From Trema orientale (taxonomy: Eukaryota > Streptophyta > Magnoliopsida > Rosales > Cannabaceae), in assembly GCA_002914845.1 (NCBI GenBank), contig JXTC01000056.1, positions 817,655 through 881,654 on the forward strand: DNA of 64,000 nt. Reading direction: 5' to 3'. The position numbers and the translations under genes are program-made. Each line of letters begins with the position of its first letter. Positions within the stretch are counted from its first letter, which is position 1. This document shows positions 19,134-31,232 of the stretch, in pieces. The notes beneath the pieces were generated by a model, which saw only the letters and a program-made list of their open reading frames with translations, ran no database searches and had not been told where the DNA came from.

Positions 19134-19388
19134 ATGGCGCCCACAGCAGCAATGCTTATTTTGTCTAACAATCACAAGTCAAACTCTCCATCATCTCTAC
19201 CATCTCCATCTCTGCCTTCAACTTTTTATGGTGCCAAAGTCTCAATACTGAGATGGGTTTCAGAGCACAATCCCATATCGAAGCCAAAATCAGATGAGAA
19301 AGGTTGGGAAAGATTCACTCATGAGGCTGAAACTCGTACAACAGTGGAAAAGAGGTTTAAAGAAGCACTTGATATCAGCTGCTGGTAG
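19134..19388 (+). CDS. Small unrecognised protein, 84 residues
   Basis: I do not recognise this family. The ORF starts in a good plant context (AGAATGGCG) downstream of a TATA-like run and CT tract. The N-terminal third is rich in Ser and Pro (SPSSLPSPSLPS). The rest is more charged and probably helical (FTHEAETRTTVEKRFKEAL), ending in DISCW. There is no signal peptide or membrane segment. Composition differs from the AT-rich surroundings, which favours a real exon. It is followed by an untranslated stretch to about 19655 with no splice site I can defend. It could be a complete small plant protein or one exon of a larger gene. Confidence 0.45.
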   Translation: MAPTAAMLILSNNHKSNSPSSLPSPSLPSTFYGAKVSILRWVSEHNPISKPKSDEKGWERFTHEAETRTTVEKRFKEALDISCW

Positions 19389-20160
19389 GTTTTGGTCTAA
19401 AGCTTTATTACAACATCATATAAGGGCTTGTGTTTATGTACTTAGTGAAGTTTACCTTACGCCATGTGTACTTCGTGTTGGTTAATGCTAATGTCATTGA
19501 AATTTGTACAGATAAAGAGGAAATGGACTGGAAAATGTTGGTTTTATGTAGATTCTGACTATATTGTTTATCTCAATATGATGCTTGGTGTTGTTATTAT
19601 TATATTGATTTTAGCTTCCAAGCTTGTCCCTTTTTTGGGAATTTGTTTTCACTAGTACATAGCCAGAAAGAAAGGGATAACTGGTTTCATTCTTGTTTTC
19701 TAGTCATAAAATAGCAAAATTCCCTTTCAAAGGCTACTAGCTATCAACATTAACCATGTTAGTTTAGACGCGGTCAAATCAGACGCAGTTTATTTACTAG
19801 ACGAATCTTGGCCATGAGCTTCTTTCTCCTCTTTGTCTCTATCTTTCTCTCCTGTTTTCCAAAAGCGATATGAAAAAGAGAACAAAATATCATATAACAC
19901 ACCTCGGTAGTGCTTTTCGCCAAAGAAGAAAAAGGGCATAAAGATAATGTTGGACAAATATGTTTTCTCGCGCAAATGTTTCTCTTGCAAATCTGTATCT
20001 ATAAAGCAAAAGAAGAGTTCAGTTGGGTAAAAATTTGACCGTGTGAAAAAAGAGGCCTTATGTGCAAAAGAGAGTAAAGTTCAATTCCAACCCACTGCAA
20101 CAGAGAAAGCCCTCAAGTGAACGAATCTACTCGACGCTTCCTTCCCATGGATATATTGAT
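19389..20160. other. Intergenic between small gene and giant inverted repeat
   Basis: Possible 3' untranslated sequence, then ordinary AT-rich DNA. The reading frames at 19294-19485, 19464-19655 and 19790-19990 (minus) show no domain. Confidence 0.5.
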
Positions 20161-23100
20161 AGGGCGAGATAGAAATATAACCACTTTAAGGTCCAGAACT
20201 CAATTCATGAACACAGCCCATACGTTATAGCAATATGTCCATAACTAAAGTCCGTTGTAATTTGTAATACCAAAATTACCCTAGACAAGTCCAGATCGAA
20301 GAAGTCCAATTCCTCATGTTTTTCCCCCTCTCTCAGTCACTTTCTCCCTCTTCTCCGCCACTTTCTCGCATTTTCTTTTTCCTCCAAAATTTTTTCGCTC
20401 ACTTTCCTTTATCTTAGACAAAAACATCTCCACGATTTTTCTTTTTCTCGAACTTTTTCTCCATAAAAACTCACTAAAACTCATAATCCAAACCCAAATT
20501 CACCATAAAATCTCACTGAAACTCATAATCTAAACCCAAATTCGCAAAGAAATATGATATTTACCAGATTTTTCTACTTATCATCGCGAAAAATCTGATC
20601 AGAAGCTTGGGTTCATCATCGGAAGGTATATTTTTCTACTTTACTTATTATATATATATATATATGTATGTATGTATGTAGATTATGATGTGCATGCATT
20701 TACAATTTAATCTAAACCTACAAAATTTTGTTTATTGTATATAGATATAAAATCCTCCAATCTATTATATATATCGTAAATATTGATTTTCAGTTTGGTA
20801 TATGATTTTGGATAACCAGTTCATAGATTTTAGGGTTCATAATTTGGGCTTTTTCTATGGTTCACAAATGTTTGCTTAATGGAAATAGCCTATTCGTCAT
20901 GTTAATCTGTACATGTATCTTGGATTTTTTTTTCGTAGATGAATTTTTTTATATGATTCATGGACTTCACTTCATATTTGGGTCTGTTCTTTCAATTATA
21001 TTTCTCCAATATATTTTCTACTAGAGGCATATATCTGGTTCATAGATTACTGTTTGGATATATGGACTCTTATCATTTTCGTAAATATCAAATATTTGAT
21101 GAGTGCCAAAAAGGAATATTGTATCAATCAGAGAGTTTATTTAGGGTATATGGTTCATAGAGTTTAAAGTTCATACATGGTTTCGTACATGGTTCATGTT
21201 GGTAAGTGTATTATAGTTCTTGTATGTGTGACTTTTCTCTTTTTGTTGAATCAAATTAGAGGTAATTTAAAAAGCTATTGAAGTTATAAGAGTTATTTGT
21301 AGTTCAAAACTAATTCAATTTGGTACATAGATTTATATTGTGGTACATTGATTCAAAAAAGCCAAACATTTTTCTCTAGCTGCATCTCCATTAGCTTTGT
21401 GAACTCCTTTAAGTGGTTCATAGATTATTTTTTATTTTGGCTAAGTGGTTAGTGGATTTTACTCTCTTCATTTCATATACTAGATTGATTTAAAACCATA
21501 TATTTCAGTGTTTGATTTATAAGTTATATATTTGTTCATGAGTTTTTTTCTATGTTATTTTGTACATATAGATCTTGATTCTTATTAAAGAAATTCTCAT
21601 ATATGATCATGTATTGTCAGTATTCTGTTATAAGCCTTTGAGAGTTACTTTCTTATTGTAACTCTTGTATATGATCATGGAAGTACTGGTATTGCTCTAG
21701 CTTATATGAATTAATTTACAAAAAGTATTTGTTTTAATCCTTGTAAAAATTTTAGAGTCACAATGTTTCTATGTACTTGAAATCCATATCAGATTTTTGT
21801 CACAATATTTTCAATAATTATATTAACCTGCACGGTAATGGTGTGAATTGTAAACATGATTATTTACTTAGTCAATTGCATAGTGATTTATGAAAGTTTT
21901 ACAGTGGTTCATGATGTTTTTCTAGGAGTTCATGCAATTTTCATACTGGTTCATAACCATGTACCAGTTAAAGCGTTTGTTAAAAGCCCGAATGAAAATT
22001 TCCATTAAGCTCAATGTTTGGTTTATAAGTTTATATATTTCGTTCATAAGTTTTTCTGTATTATTTCCGGCATATAGATCCTGCTTTTTATTAAAGAAAT
22101 TTCTGGTATATATCAATATTTAGAGGTTGCAACTGATTCATTTCAAGATGGTTCATGGTGTATTTTCTTTATTTATGACCAGTAAATTATACTATAAATC
22201 TACCTTGATGTAGATTTTAGATTCATTATTATTTAGGTTCATTATGTAGTTCTGTAGTTGAATTGATTTTCTTGTTTATAAGATATTCTGTTTGGTTCAT
22301 GAATTTTTGTCGTCATTTAACGAATTTGTATATTAAGTACTTATTATCGTTCTTTTAATTATTGTTTCATATATGAACTTGGGTATATAGTATATGAATT
22401 TAGGTATCTGCTTGGTTCATGACTTTTGCATAGCGGTTCATGACTTTTGCATAACGGTTCATGACTTTTTCAGTATTTGTTTAATTTGTGTTTGGTTAAT
22501 ACGTTTATGTATTTCATTCATAACCTTGTGTGTTTGGTTCATATTTTTGCAGATTTCTAATTAAAATGGAGTACATTATACCGGAATCTGAGTGGGGAGA
22601 ACCAAAGAAAATTCAAATGAATTACTCCAAGATCCATATACTACAACTCATCCATGATAAGATAAGTGCATAACAGCGGAGTCAATTCAAGAAGACATGC
22701 TTTAGACATCTCATCAATATGAGAGTAAGAAGGACAATCCCACAACTTGTTCAACATTTACTTTTGAGATCGATACCATGCCCCAACAGTGATGAGGCAT
22801 GGTTCAAGATCAATGGACTCAAATACATATTTGGTCTGAAGGAGTATACAGCAATTATGGGGCTGAAGACCAAAAGAGTAATAGAATTGAAAAAACATAA
22901 TCTTCAAGGTATAGGAGGTTTCAGAAAATTTTTCTCCCTTGAAAAAAAATTAAAAAAGCAAGAGATTAGAGAAAAATTTCAATCATATGGTGGGAAGAAC
23001 GATGAGATGATGATAAAGCTTTACAAGCTGTACATACTTTCAGATTTCTTGATGGGAGATCAACAAGAACTGATCAAAACAAAATATGTTGATATGGCAT

Positions 23101-26100
23101 ACATAGATTGGATATGGGAGGACTACCATTGGGGAAGAATCTCATTTGAAAAAATAATAGAATACAATAAGTCGGCAACTAGCAAACACCATCTCGCTCA
23201 GTACCCCTTATATGGGTACCCAATTACTCTACAAATTTGGGGGTATGAGATACTATCGAACATGAGTGTATATGTCGAGTCAAGAGGACAATTGTATCCA
23301 AGAATCACAAATTGGGATTCAACCAAACAACCCAATTTTGATGAGCTGTCTGAAAATGTTTTCCAAAACCGTAATGTAAGTAACAAATTCATCGTTTTTA
23401 CATAGTGGCTGATGTTTTTTTTTTTTTTTGTTAATCAGGTTCATGTTTCTAATTCTAAGTAGTTCATGATTTTTGTATAACCTTAAACTATTTCCTTGCT
23501 TGAGATTAAACTATTTACTGGACCCTAATGTAAGTAAATGGTTTGTGTTTTCATGAATTTTTAAACTGACTCGTAATATTTGTATACTTTTTGGATTAAA
23601 ATACTAGTAGTTGATAATGTTAATATGCCGGTACATGAGAATTATATAATGGTTCATAAGTTTCTGTTATTAGTACATAGATTTTTCAATTGTGATTAAA
23701 ATGAATATACCAGTTCATAGTTTTTTATTCTTATAGGTGTAGCTCACTTCAAGTGATTTATTTGATTATTTCAGGCTACCTACTTTGAAATGTTCTATAC
23801 TCCCGATGAGCTGAAGAAGGAGTACATAGCAAAATTTAGAGAGGAGAAAAATTTAAAAGAAGAAGAACATGACGAACCATCTTCTGCCGAAGCAACACCA
23901 AAATATCTTCAGCTAGATAACATAATCGGGCAGAACAGGCAGATCATCAAGGAAAACAAAGAAATGAAGAAGCAGATGGACTTGCTCGAGAGAATGGTTG
24001 CTGAAATACACGCAAAGCTTTTCCCTGAATAGTATGCACCTGGTCCGAGCACTGCACCAGCAGTAACTGACAAAGGAACGCAGGAGACTGCTGAGAATGA
24101 GGAAGCTACTGACAAAGGGCTGAGCACAAGGATACTGCTGCATAACTAGACTATAGTTTAGTTCGGGTAAATAATCAAAAATTTTGTTTACTTCATTACT
24201 TTTTTACCTTGGTTCATTCAATGAATGATTTTTTTTTTTTTTTTGTTGTGAAGGATGTCATTCAGGAACTTAATATTGATGAAATACAAGCAAAAGAACA
24301 ACAAAAGAATGATATGCTTGAAAAGGTAGTTTCTTAAAATCTCAGCATAGTTCATAATATTTGTACTTGGTTCAAGAAATTATGCATGTAGTTCATGACG
24401 TTATATATATGTTCACAAGCTTAACATTACTACGTCTTTATGCTTGTTTATAAATGTGCAGAACTTGGGGAGCAGCAGCAGCGAGCCAGCTAAAAAGATT
24501 GACAAAGGAAAAGCTATTATGGTGGATGAGGTACATACAATATAGTTAAATATATTTTTATTTTGGTTAACTTTACATTCAAAGCTGAAATATTTTTTTG
24601 ATATTTTAGGTTGGGGAGAAAAACATAATAAATGAAAAGGATGATACAAGCAACCAAGAAAAGGAGAAGGAAGACAAAAACGAAGAAGAAAAGCAGGTGT
24701 ATCAAGAAAATGTATCTAGAATTATTAACAGGTTTTGATTATACTTGGTTCATCACTTTTTCTGTTTGGTTCAAAGAATTATTGACTTAGTATATATGAT
24801 AATGTACTGAAGAAAATTCGTTTCATTTGGCATGACGTATTATAATCAAAAAACCAAGTTCATATATATATAAGCATCAATATGAATGTGCAGGTACTGG
24901 ACAGTGGCAATGACAGCGGCAGTAAAATCAAGGAGCCACATACTGTAGAAACAGAATAAGGAGACAAAAACTTGGATGCAGAACCGGTATAAAATCAACC
25001 ATTTATACTATAAATGTTTAGATACACAGTATTCTTGTCTAATTTTGATCCTTGGTTTATTTGTATAACTATGAACTCAAAAGTAATTTAGAGTCTTCCA
25101 ATAATTTATGCCTGGTTCATTACTTTTCTTGTCTGGTACGTAGATTTCTATTCTTGGTATATGTAATAAAATACAAAGAAGCTGAACCGAACGTAAATAA
25201 GGTTAAAACTGGTTCATGACTTTTTCTGTTTAGTTCATAGAATATTTAACTTGGTATATGTGATAATATACTGAGTAGAAGATTGATTTCGTTTGACATT
25301 ATGTATCATAGTATATGCTCACTTGGTTGATCATACTAATTTATATGACTAGGTCAATGAAGAAAATATTAAACAAGCAGCAGCACAAGCAGCAGAGAAG
25401 AAAAAGGACAATAAACAACCTAAAGCAAAGGTAAATAACCTTTATTACAAAATAAAACAATTCTAAAGACATTATGCACTTATATACTAAATATAAGAAC
25501 TGATTTCATTTTACAGGAGGCTACTAAGACCAAAGTAACTACTTCTAGACCTAGAAAGTCCCCACAAACAACAAAGGAACAAGCCAAAGGAGAACAAGCA
25601 GCTGCTGAACCAAAACAGAAAAAAACAAAAGCACCAGCAAAGAGAGTTCTTCAAAAGGAAGCAGCTGAGGAGGAGGCAAAGAAGGCGAAGCTGGATTTGC
25701 TTAACATAAAGGCATGTGCATCTAAGCCCACTGATAAAAAATAAATATTTGTTTCATTGTCATAGATTTAGAAAATAGTTTAATTATTTATGTTCCTAGT
25801 TCATAACTGAAAAACAAGTTTATATTTCTAGTTGGTAGCTAAAACAAAAAAAAAAAAAAAGTTGATACTTTATGTTTCTAGTTTATGTTTCTGGTTGATT
25901 ATACTAGTTTGTAGTTTATGGTACTTTTTTTTTTGGTTTAAAATAAACTTTATTTACATAATTTTATATTACAATGAACATATGTTTGACAGGTTTACTA
26001 CATTTGGTGTTATTGTGGTGGTTCACATAGAAAACAGTTTGATTGTACTATTGTTACTAAAGTATTGGATCCTTTGGTACATGAGATGTATATATGTCAT

Positions 26101-27230
26101 GAACTACGTATTAAAACCGATGAACCATAAAAGTAAAATAATGTACCAATTTGAACACCATATGAAAATACTAGTACATTTTGAATGGCATATGACTTCA
26201 TACACCAAAAATGGAAAATCATATATGTAGAAAAGAAATCCATATACCAGCTACCGAAAGATCACACAATAAGGTATAAAATATATGGGTAAGTCAGATG
26301 TATTTATGCTTGAACAAAATATTGTAATATTGTATTTGCTATGCCTATGCTATTTCTCTATGAATCATTGATACAGGAGATGAATTTCTACGACAAGAGA
26401 AAAATTAAACCAGGAGCAGCCGAGAAATCTCCATACATAACCAAATTTGGATCAGCAGAAGGACAACCCTCAAAAGAAAAAAGAGCGAAATTGGAGACTC
26501 CGAAAACAACTCCAGACTCTCAACCGAGCTTGGACCTCGGTTTAGGGCCTTTGCCGACAACTCCATTAAGACAAATACCATTGAATTTAAAAAAGGCAAC
26601 GTTCAAACACCAGCTATTCACATTGGACTTGGACGAAAAACCAATGAAAATTTTGATAGACAGCTTTGAGGATTGGATAAAAAGGGGTTTGAACAATAGA
26701 ACGGGGTAAGAATCTTTAAAAAACGTATGATATATATATTTTTTGTTGAAAGTGAAAATAATAACAAATTTCTTTGATAGGAAATATGATACTCAAGGCA
26801 ACCTACAAAGGCCACTGGATCTTGGAGTGGATGAGACAAAAAAAAAGTCCTGTTTTTATAGCATTTAGAAGCAAACAGAAATGATTAGCAGCTATGTAAG
26901 TTTATAATTATTTGGTGTATATGTTTGTCTCTAAAGATTAAATATGGGTATATAATTTTTATTGAATGGTTCATGATGTTTACTGTATGGTACATAACTT
27001 ACTGAACTAGGTATATGCACGATATAAGAATCAAAAATTGACATGGATTTTTTGAATTTACACAACAAATTAATGTGACTTTCTACTATCCGTAGAAACT
27101 ACTACATCAAATTATTTGTTTACTTCCTGAATTTATCTGTTCAGTTCATAGATGTTTGTTTTTATCAATTGCACATATTCCTCAAGTGCACATATTCATG
27201 AGCTCGAGTGCACATTCCTATAATATCCAA
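20161..27230 (+). repeat. Left arm of the giant inverted repeat
   Basis: Seven kilobases. From 20161 to 20640 it is a less AT-rich, CT-rich leader (promoter-like). From 20640 to 22560 it is AT-rich noncoding DNA with many TGGTTCAT units, including three tandem copies of GGTTCATGACTTTTGCATA between 22414 and 22470. Then comes the DUF1985 gene, and the arm ends in noncoding DNA at the spacer. Confidence 0.85.
22566..26875 (+). pseudogene. DUF1985 gene of a Kaonashi-type MULE, peptidase lost
   Basis: A multi-exon gene. The first exon begins at ATG 22566 (MEYIIPESEWGEP) and is stopped in frame by TAA 22671; the same frame continues to about 23373 with the DUF1985 region (DEAWFKINGLKYIFGLKEYT, IDWIWEDYHWGRISFEKII, LYGYPITLQIWGYEI). 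It then splices at ATGTAAGT to AG 23775. The second exon (YFEMFYTPDELKKEY) meets an in-frame TAG at 24030, beyond which it still reads sensibly (YAPGPSTAPAV). Small Lys/Glu-rich exons follow at about 24254-24327, 24462-24530, 24610-24694, 25352-25430 and 25518-25710. A later exon at about 26376-26707 reads KPMKILIDSFEDWIKRGL. Relatives in plant Mutator elements end in a Ulp1 (C48) SUMO-protease domain; here the arm ends before it. Not expected to make an active protease. Confidence 0.75.
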
Positions 27231-27308
27231 CTTCGTAAGTTATATGAATTTTAGAATCTGGTATATATTTCGTAAGTTATATGAATTTTGGAATCTGGTA
27301 TATAAATT
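27231..27308. repeat. Central spacer with a 36-bp tandem duplication
   Basis: The non-palindromic centre of the inverted repeat. It is made almost entirely of two direct copies of a 36-bp unit starting TTCGTAAGTTATATGAATTT (27232-27267 and 27269-27304, one mismatch). Confidence 0.85.
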
Positions 27309-27679
27309 TTGGATATTATAGGAATATGCACTCGAGCTCATGAATATGTGCACTTGAGAAATGTGTGCAATTGATAAAAACAAACATTTATGAACCGAAC
27401 AGACAAATTCATAAAGTAAACAAATAATTTGATGTAGTAGTTTCCGCTGATAGTAGAAAATCACATTAATTTGTTGTGCAAATTCAAAAAATCTATGTCA
27501 ATTTTTGATTCTTATATCGTGTATATACCGAGTTCAGTAAGTTATATACCACACAGTAAATATCATGAACCATTCAATAAAAACTATGTATCCATATTTA
27601 ATCTTTAGAGACAAACATATACACCAAATAATTATAAACTTACGTAGCTGCTAATCATTTCTGCTTGTTTCCAAATGCT

Positions 27680-29313
27680 ATAAAAGCAGGACTTTGTTTT
27701 TGCCTCATCCACTCTAAGATCCAGTGGCCTTTCTAGGTCGCCTTGATTATTATATTTCCTATCAAAGAAATTTATTATTATTTTCACTTTTAACAAAAAA
27801 TATATATATCATTCGTTTTTCAAAGATTCTTATCCCGTTCTAATGTTCAAACCCCATTTTATCCAATCCTCAAAGCTGTCTACCAAAATTTTTATTGGTT
27901 TTTCGTCCAAGTCCGATGTGAACGGCTGGTGTTTGAACGTTGCCTTTTTTAAATTCAGTGGTATTTGTCTTAATGGAGTTGCCGGTAAAGGCCCTAAACT
28001 GAGGTTCAAGCTCGGTTGAGAGTCTGGAGTTGTTTTCGGAGTCTCCGATTTTACTCTTTTTTCTTTTGAGGGTTGTCCTTTTGTTGATCCAAATTTGGTT
28101 GTGTATGGAGATTTCTCGGCTGCTCTTGGTTTAATTTTCCTCTTGTCGTAGACATTCATCTCCTGTATCAATGATTCATAGAGAAATAATTAGCATACGC
28201 ATAGCAAATACAATGTTACAATGTTTTGTTGAAGCATAAATACATCTAACTTACCCATATATTTTATGTCTTATTGTGTGATATTTCGGTAGCTGGTATA
28301 TAGATTTCTTTGCTACGTACATGATTTTCCATATCTGGTGTATGAAGTCATGTACTAGTATTTTCATATGGTGTTCAAATTGGTACATTATTTTACCTTT
28401 ATGGTTCATCTGTTTTAATACGTAGTTAATGACATATATACATCTCATGTACCAAAGGATCCAATACTTTAGTAACAATAGTACAATCAAACTGTTTTCT
28501 ATGTGAACCACCACAATAACACCAAATGCAGTAAACCTGTCAAACATATATTCATTGTAATATAAAATTATGTAAATAAGGTTTATTTTAAACCAAAAAA
28601 AAAAGTACCATAAACTACAAACTAGTACAATCAACCAGAAACATAAACTAGAAGCATAAAGTATTAACTTTTTTTTTTTTTGTTTTAGCTACCAACTAGA
28701 AACATAAACTTGTTTTTCAGTTATGAACTAAGAACATAAACAATTAAACTATTTTCTAAATCTATGACAATGAAACAAATATTTATTTCTTGTCAGTGGG
28801 CTTAGATGCACATGCCTTTATGTTAGGAAAATCCAGCTTTGCCTTCTTTGCCTCCTCCTCAGCTACTTCCTTTTAAAGAACTCTCTTTGATGGTGCTTTT
28901 GTTCTTTTCTGTTTTGGTTCAGCAGCTGCTTGTTCCCCTTTGGCTTGTTTCTTTGTTATTTGTGGGGACTTTCTAGATCCAGAAGTAGTTACTTTGGTCT
29001 TAGTAGCCTCCTGTAAAATGAAATCAGTTCTTATATTTAATATATAAGTACATAATGTCTGAGCGAGATGGTGCTTACTAGGTGCCGACTTGATGTATTC
29101 TATTATTTTTTCAAATGATATTCTTCCCCAATGGTAGTCCTCCCATATCCAATCTATGTCTACCATATCAACATATTCTGTTTTGATCAGTTCTTGTTGA
29201 TCTCCCATCAAGAAATCCGAAAGTATGTACAGCTTACAAAGCTTTATCATCATCTCATCGTTCTTCCCACCATATGATTGAAATTTTTCTCTAATCTCTT
29301 GCTTCTTTACTTT
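27680..29313 (-). pseudogene. DUF1985 gene, right-arm copy, deleted
   Basis: Mirror copy of the left-arm gene, read on the minus strand. 28873-29253 reads through the end of the DUF1985 region (IDWIWEDYHWGRISFEKIIE, then SKHHLAQ) and, across the deletion junction, directly into intron sequence and the Lys-rich exon (EATKTKVTTSGSRKSPQ). 27830-28171 is the counterpart of the later exon (KPIKILVDSFEDWIKWGL). The 5' part, including the start codon, lies in the assembly gap. Like its twin it ends before any Ulp1 peptidase. Residue differences from the left copy are frequent, so neither is under obvious constraint. Confidence 0.75.
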
Positions 29314-29632
29314 NNNNNNNNNNNNNNNNNNNNNNNNNNNNNNNNNNNNNNNNNNNNNNNNNNNNNNNNNNNNNNNNNNNNNNNNNNNNNNNNNNNNNNN
29401 NNNNNNNNNNNNNNNNNNNNNNNNNNNNNNNNNNNNNNNNNNNNNNNNNNNNNNNNNNNNNNNNNNNNNNNNNNNNNNNNNNNNNNNNNNNNNNNNNNNN
29501 NNNNNNNNNNNNNNNNNNNNNNNNNNNNNNNNNNNNNNNNNNNNNNNNNNNNNNNNNNNNNNNNNNNNNNNNNNNNNNNNNNNNNNNNNNNNNNNNNNNN
29601 NNNNNNNNNNNNNNNNNNNNNNNNNNNNNNNN
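29314..29632. other. Assembly gap (319 N)
   Basis: A run of N. By comparison with the left arm the missing sequence corresponds to left positions about 22246-22945, roughly 700 bp. The gap length is therefore either an estimate or conceals a further deletion. Any frame spanning it is meaningless. Confidence 0.98.
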
Positions 29633-31201
29633 ATAATGAACCTAAATAATAATGAATCTAAAATCTACATCAAGGTAGATTTATAGTATAATTTACTGGT
29701 CATAAACAAAGAAAATACACCATGAACCATCTTGAAATGAATCAGTTGCAACTTCTAAATATTGATATATACCAGAAATTTTTTTAATAAAAAACAGGAT
29801 CTATATGCCGAAAATAACACAAAAAAACTTATGAACGAAATACATAAACTTATAAAGCAAACATTGAACTTGATGAAAATTTTCATTCGGGCTTTTAACA
29901 AACGCTTTAACTGGTACATGGTTATGAACCAGTATGAAAATTGCATAAACTCCTAGGAAAACATCATGAATCACTATAAAACTTTCATAAACCATTATGC
30001 AATTGACCAAATAAATAATCATGTTTACAATTCACACCATTACCATGCAGGTTAATATAATTATTGGAAACATTGTGACAAAAACTTGATATGGATTTCA
30101 AGTACATAGAAACATTGTGACTCTAAAATTTTTACAAGGATCAAAGCAAATATTTTTTGTAAATTAATTCATATAAGCTAGAGCAATGCCTTTACTTCCA
30201 TGATCATATACAAGAGTTACAATAAGAAAGTAACTCTCAAAGGCTTATACCAGAATACTGACAATATATGATCATATACGTGAATTTCTTTAATATGAAT
30301 CAAGATCTATATGTACAAAATAACACAGAAAAAAAACTTATGAACAAAATATATAAACTTATAAATCAAACACTGAAATATATGATTTTAAATCAATCTA
30401 GTATATGAAATGAAGAAAGTAAAATCCACTAACCACTTAGCCAAAATCAAGAATAATCTATGAACCACTTAAAGGAGTTCACAAAGCTAATGGAGATGCA
30501 GCTAGATAAAAATGTTTGGCTTTTTTGAATCAATGTACCACAATACAAATCTATATATCAAATTGAATTAGTTTTGAACTACAAATAACTCTTATGACTT
30601 CAATAGCTTTTTAAATTACCTCTAATTTGATTCAACAAAAAGAGAAAAGTCACACATACAAGAACTATAATACACTTACCAACATGAACCATGTACGAAA
30701 CCATGTATGAACTTTAAACTCTATGAACCATATACCCTAAATAAACTCTCTGATTGATACACTATTCCTTTTTGGCATTCATCAAATATTTGATATTCAC
30801 GAAAATAATAAGAGTCCATATATCCAAACAATAATCCATGAACCAGATATGTACCTCTAGTAAAAAATATATAGGAGAAATATAATTGAAAGAACATACC
30901 CAAATATGAAGTGAAATCCATGAACTATATAGAAAAATTCATCTACAAAATAAAAATCCAAGATGCATGTACAGATTAATATGACAAATAGGTTATTTTC
31001 ATTAAACAAACATTTATGAACCATAGAAAAAGCCCAAATTATGAACCCTAAAATCTATGAACTGGTTATCCAAAATCATATACCAAACCGAAAATCAATA
31101 TTTGCGATATATATAATAGATTAGAGGATTTTATATCTATATACAACAAATAAAATTTTGCAGGTTTAGATTAAATTGTAAATGCATACACATCATAATC
31201 C

Positions 31202-31232
<31 letters not shown>

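Noticed and set aside
29278..29649. 123-codon ORF across the gap
   Set aside because: It is almost entirely N and reflects the assembly gap only.
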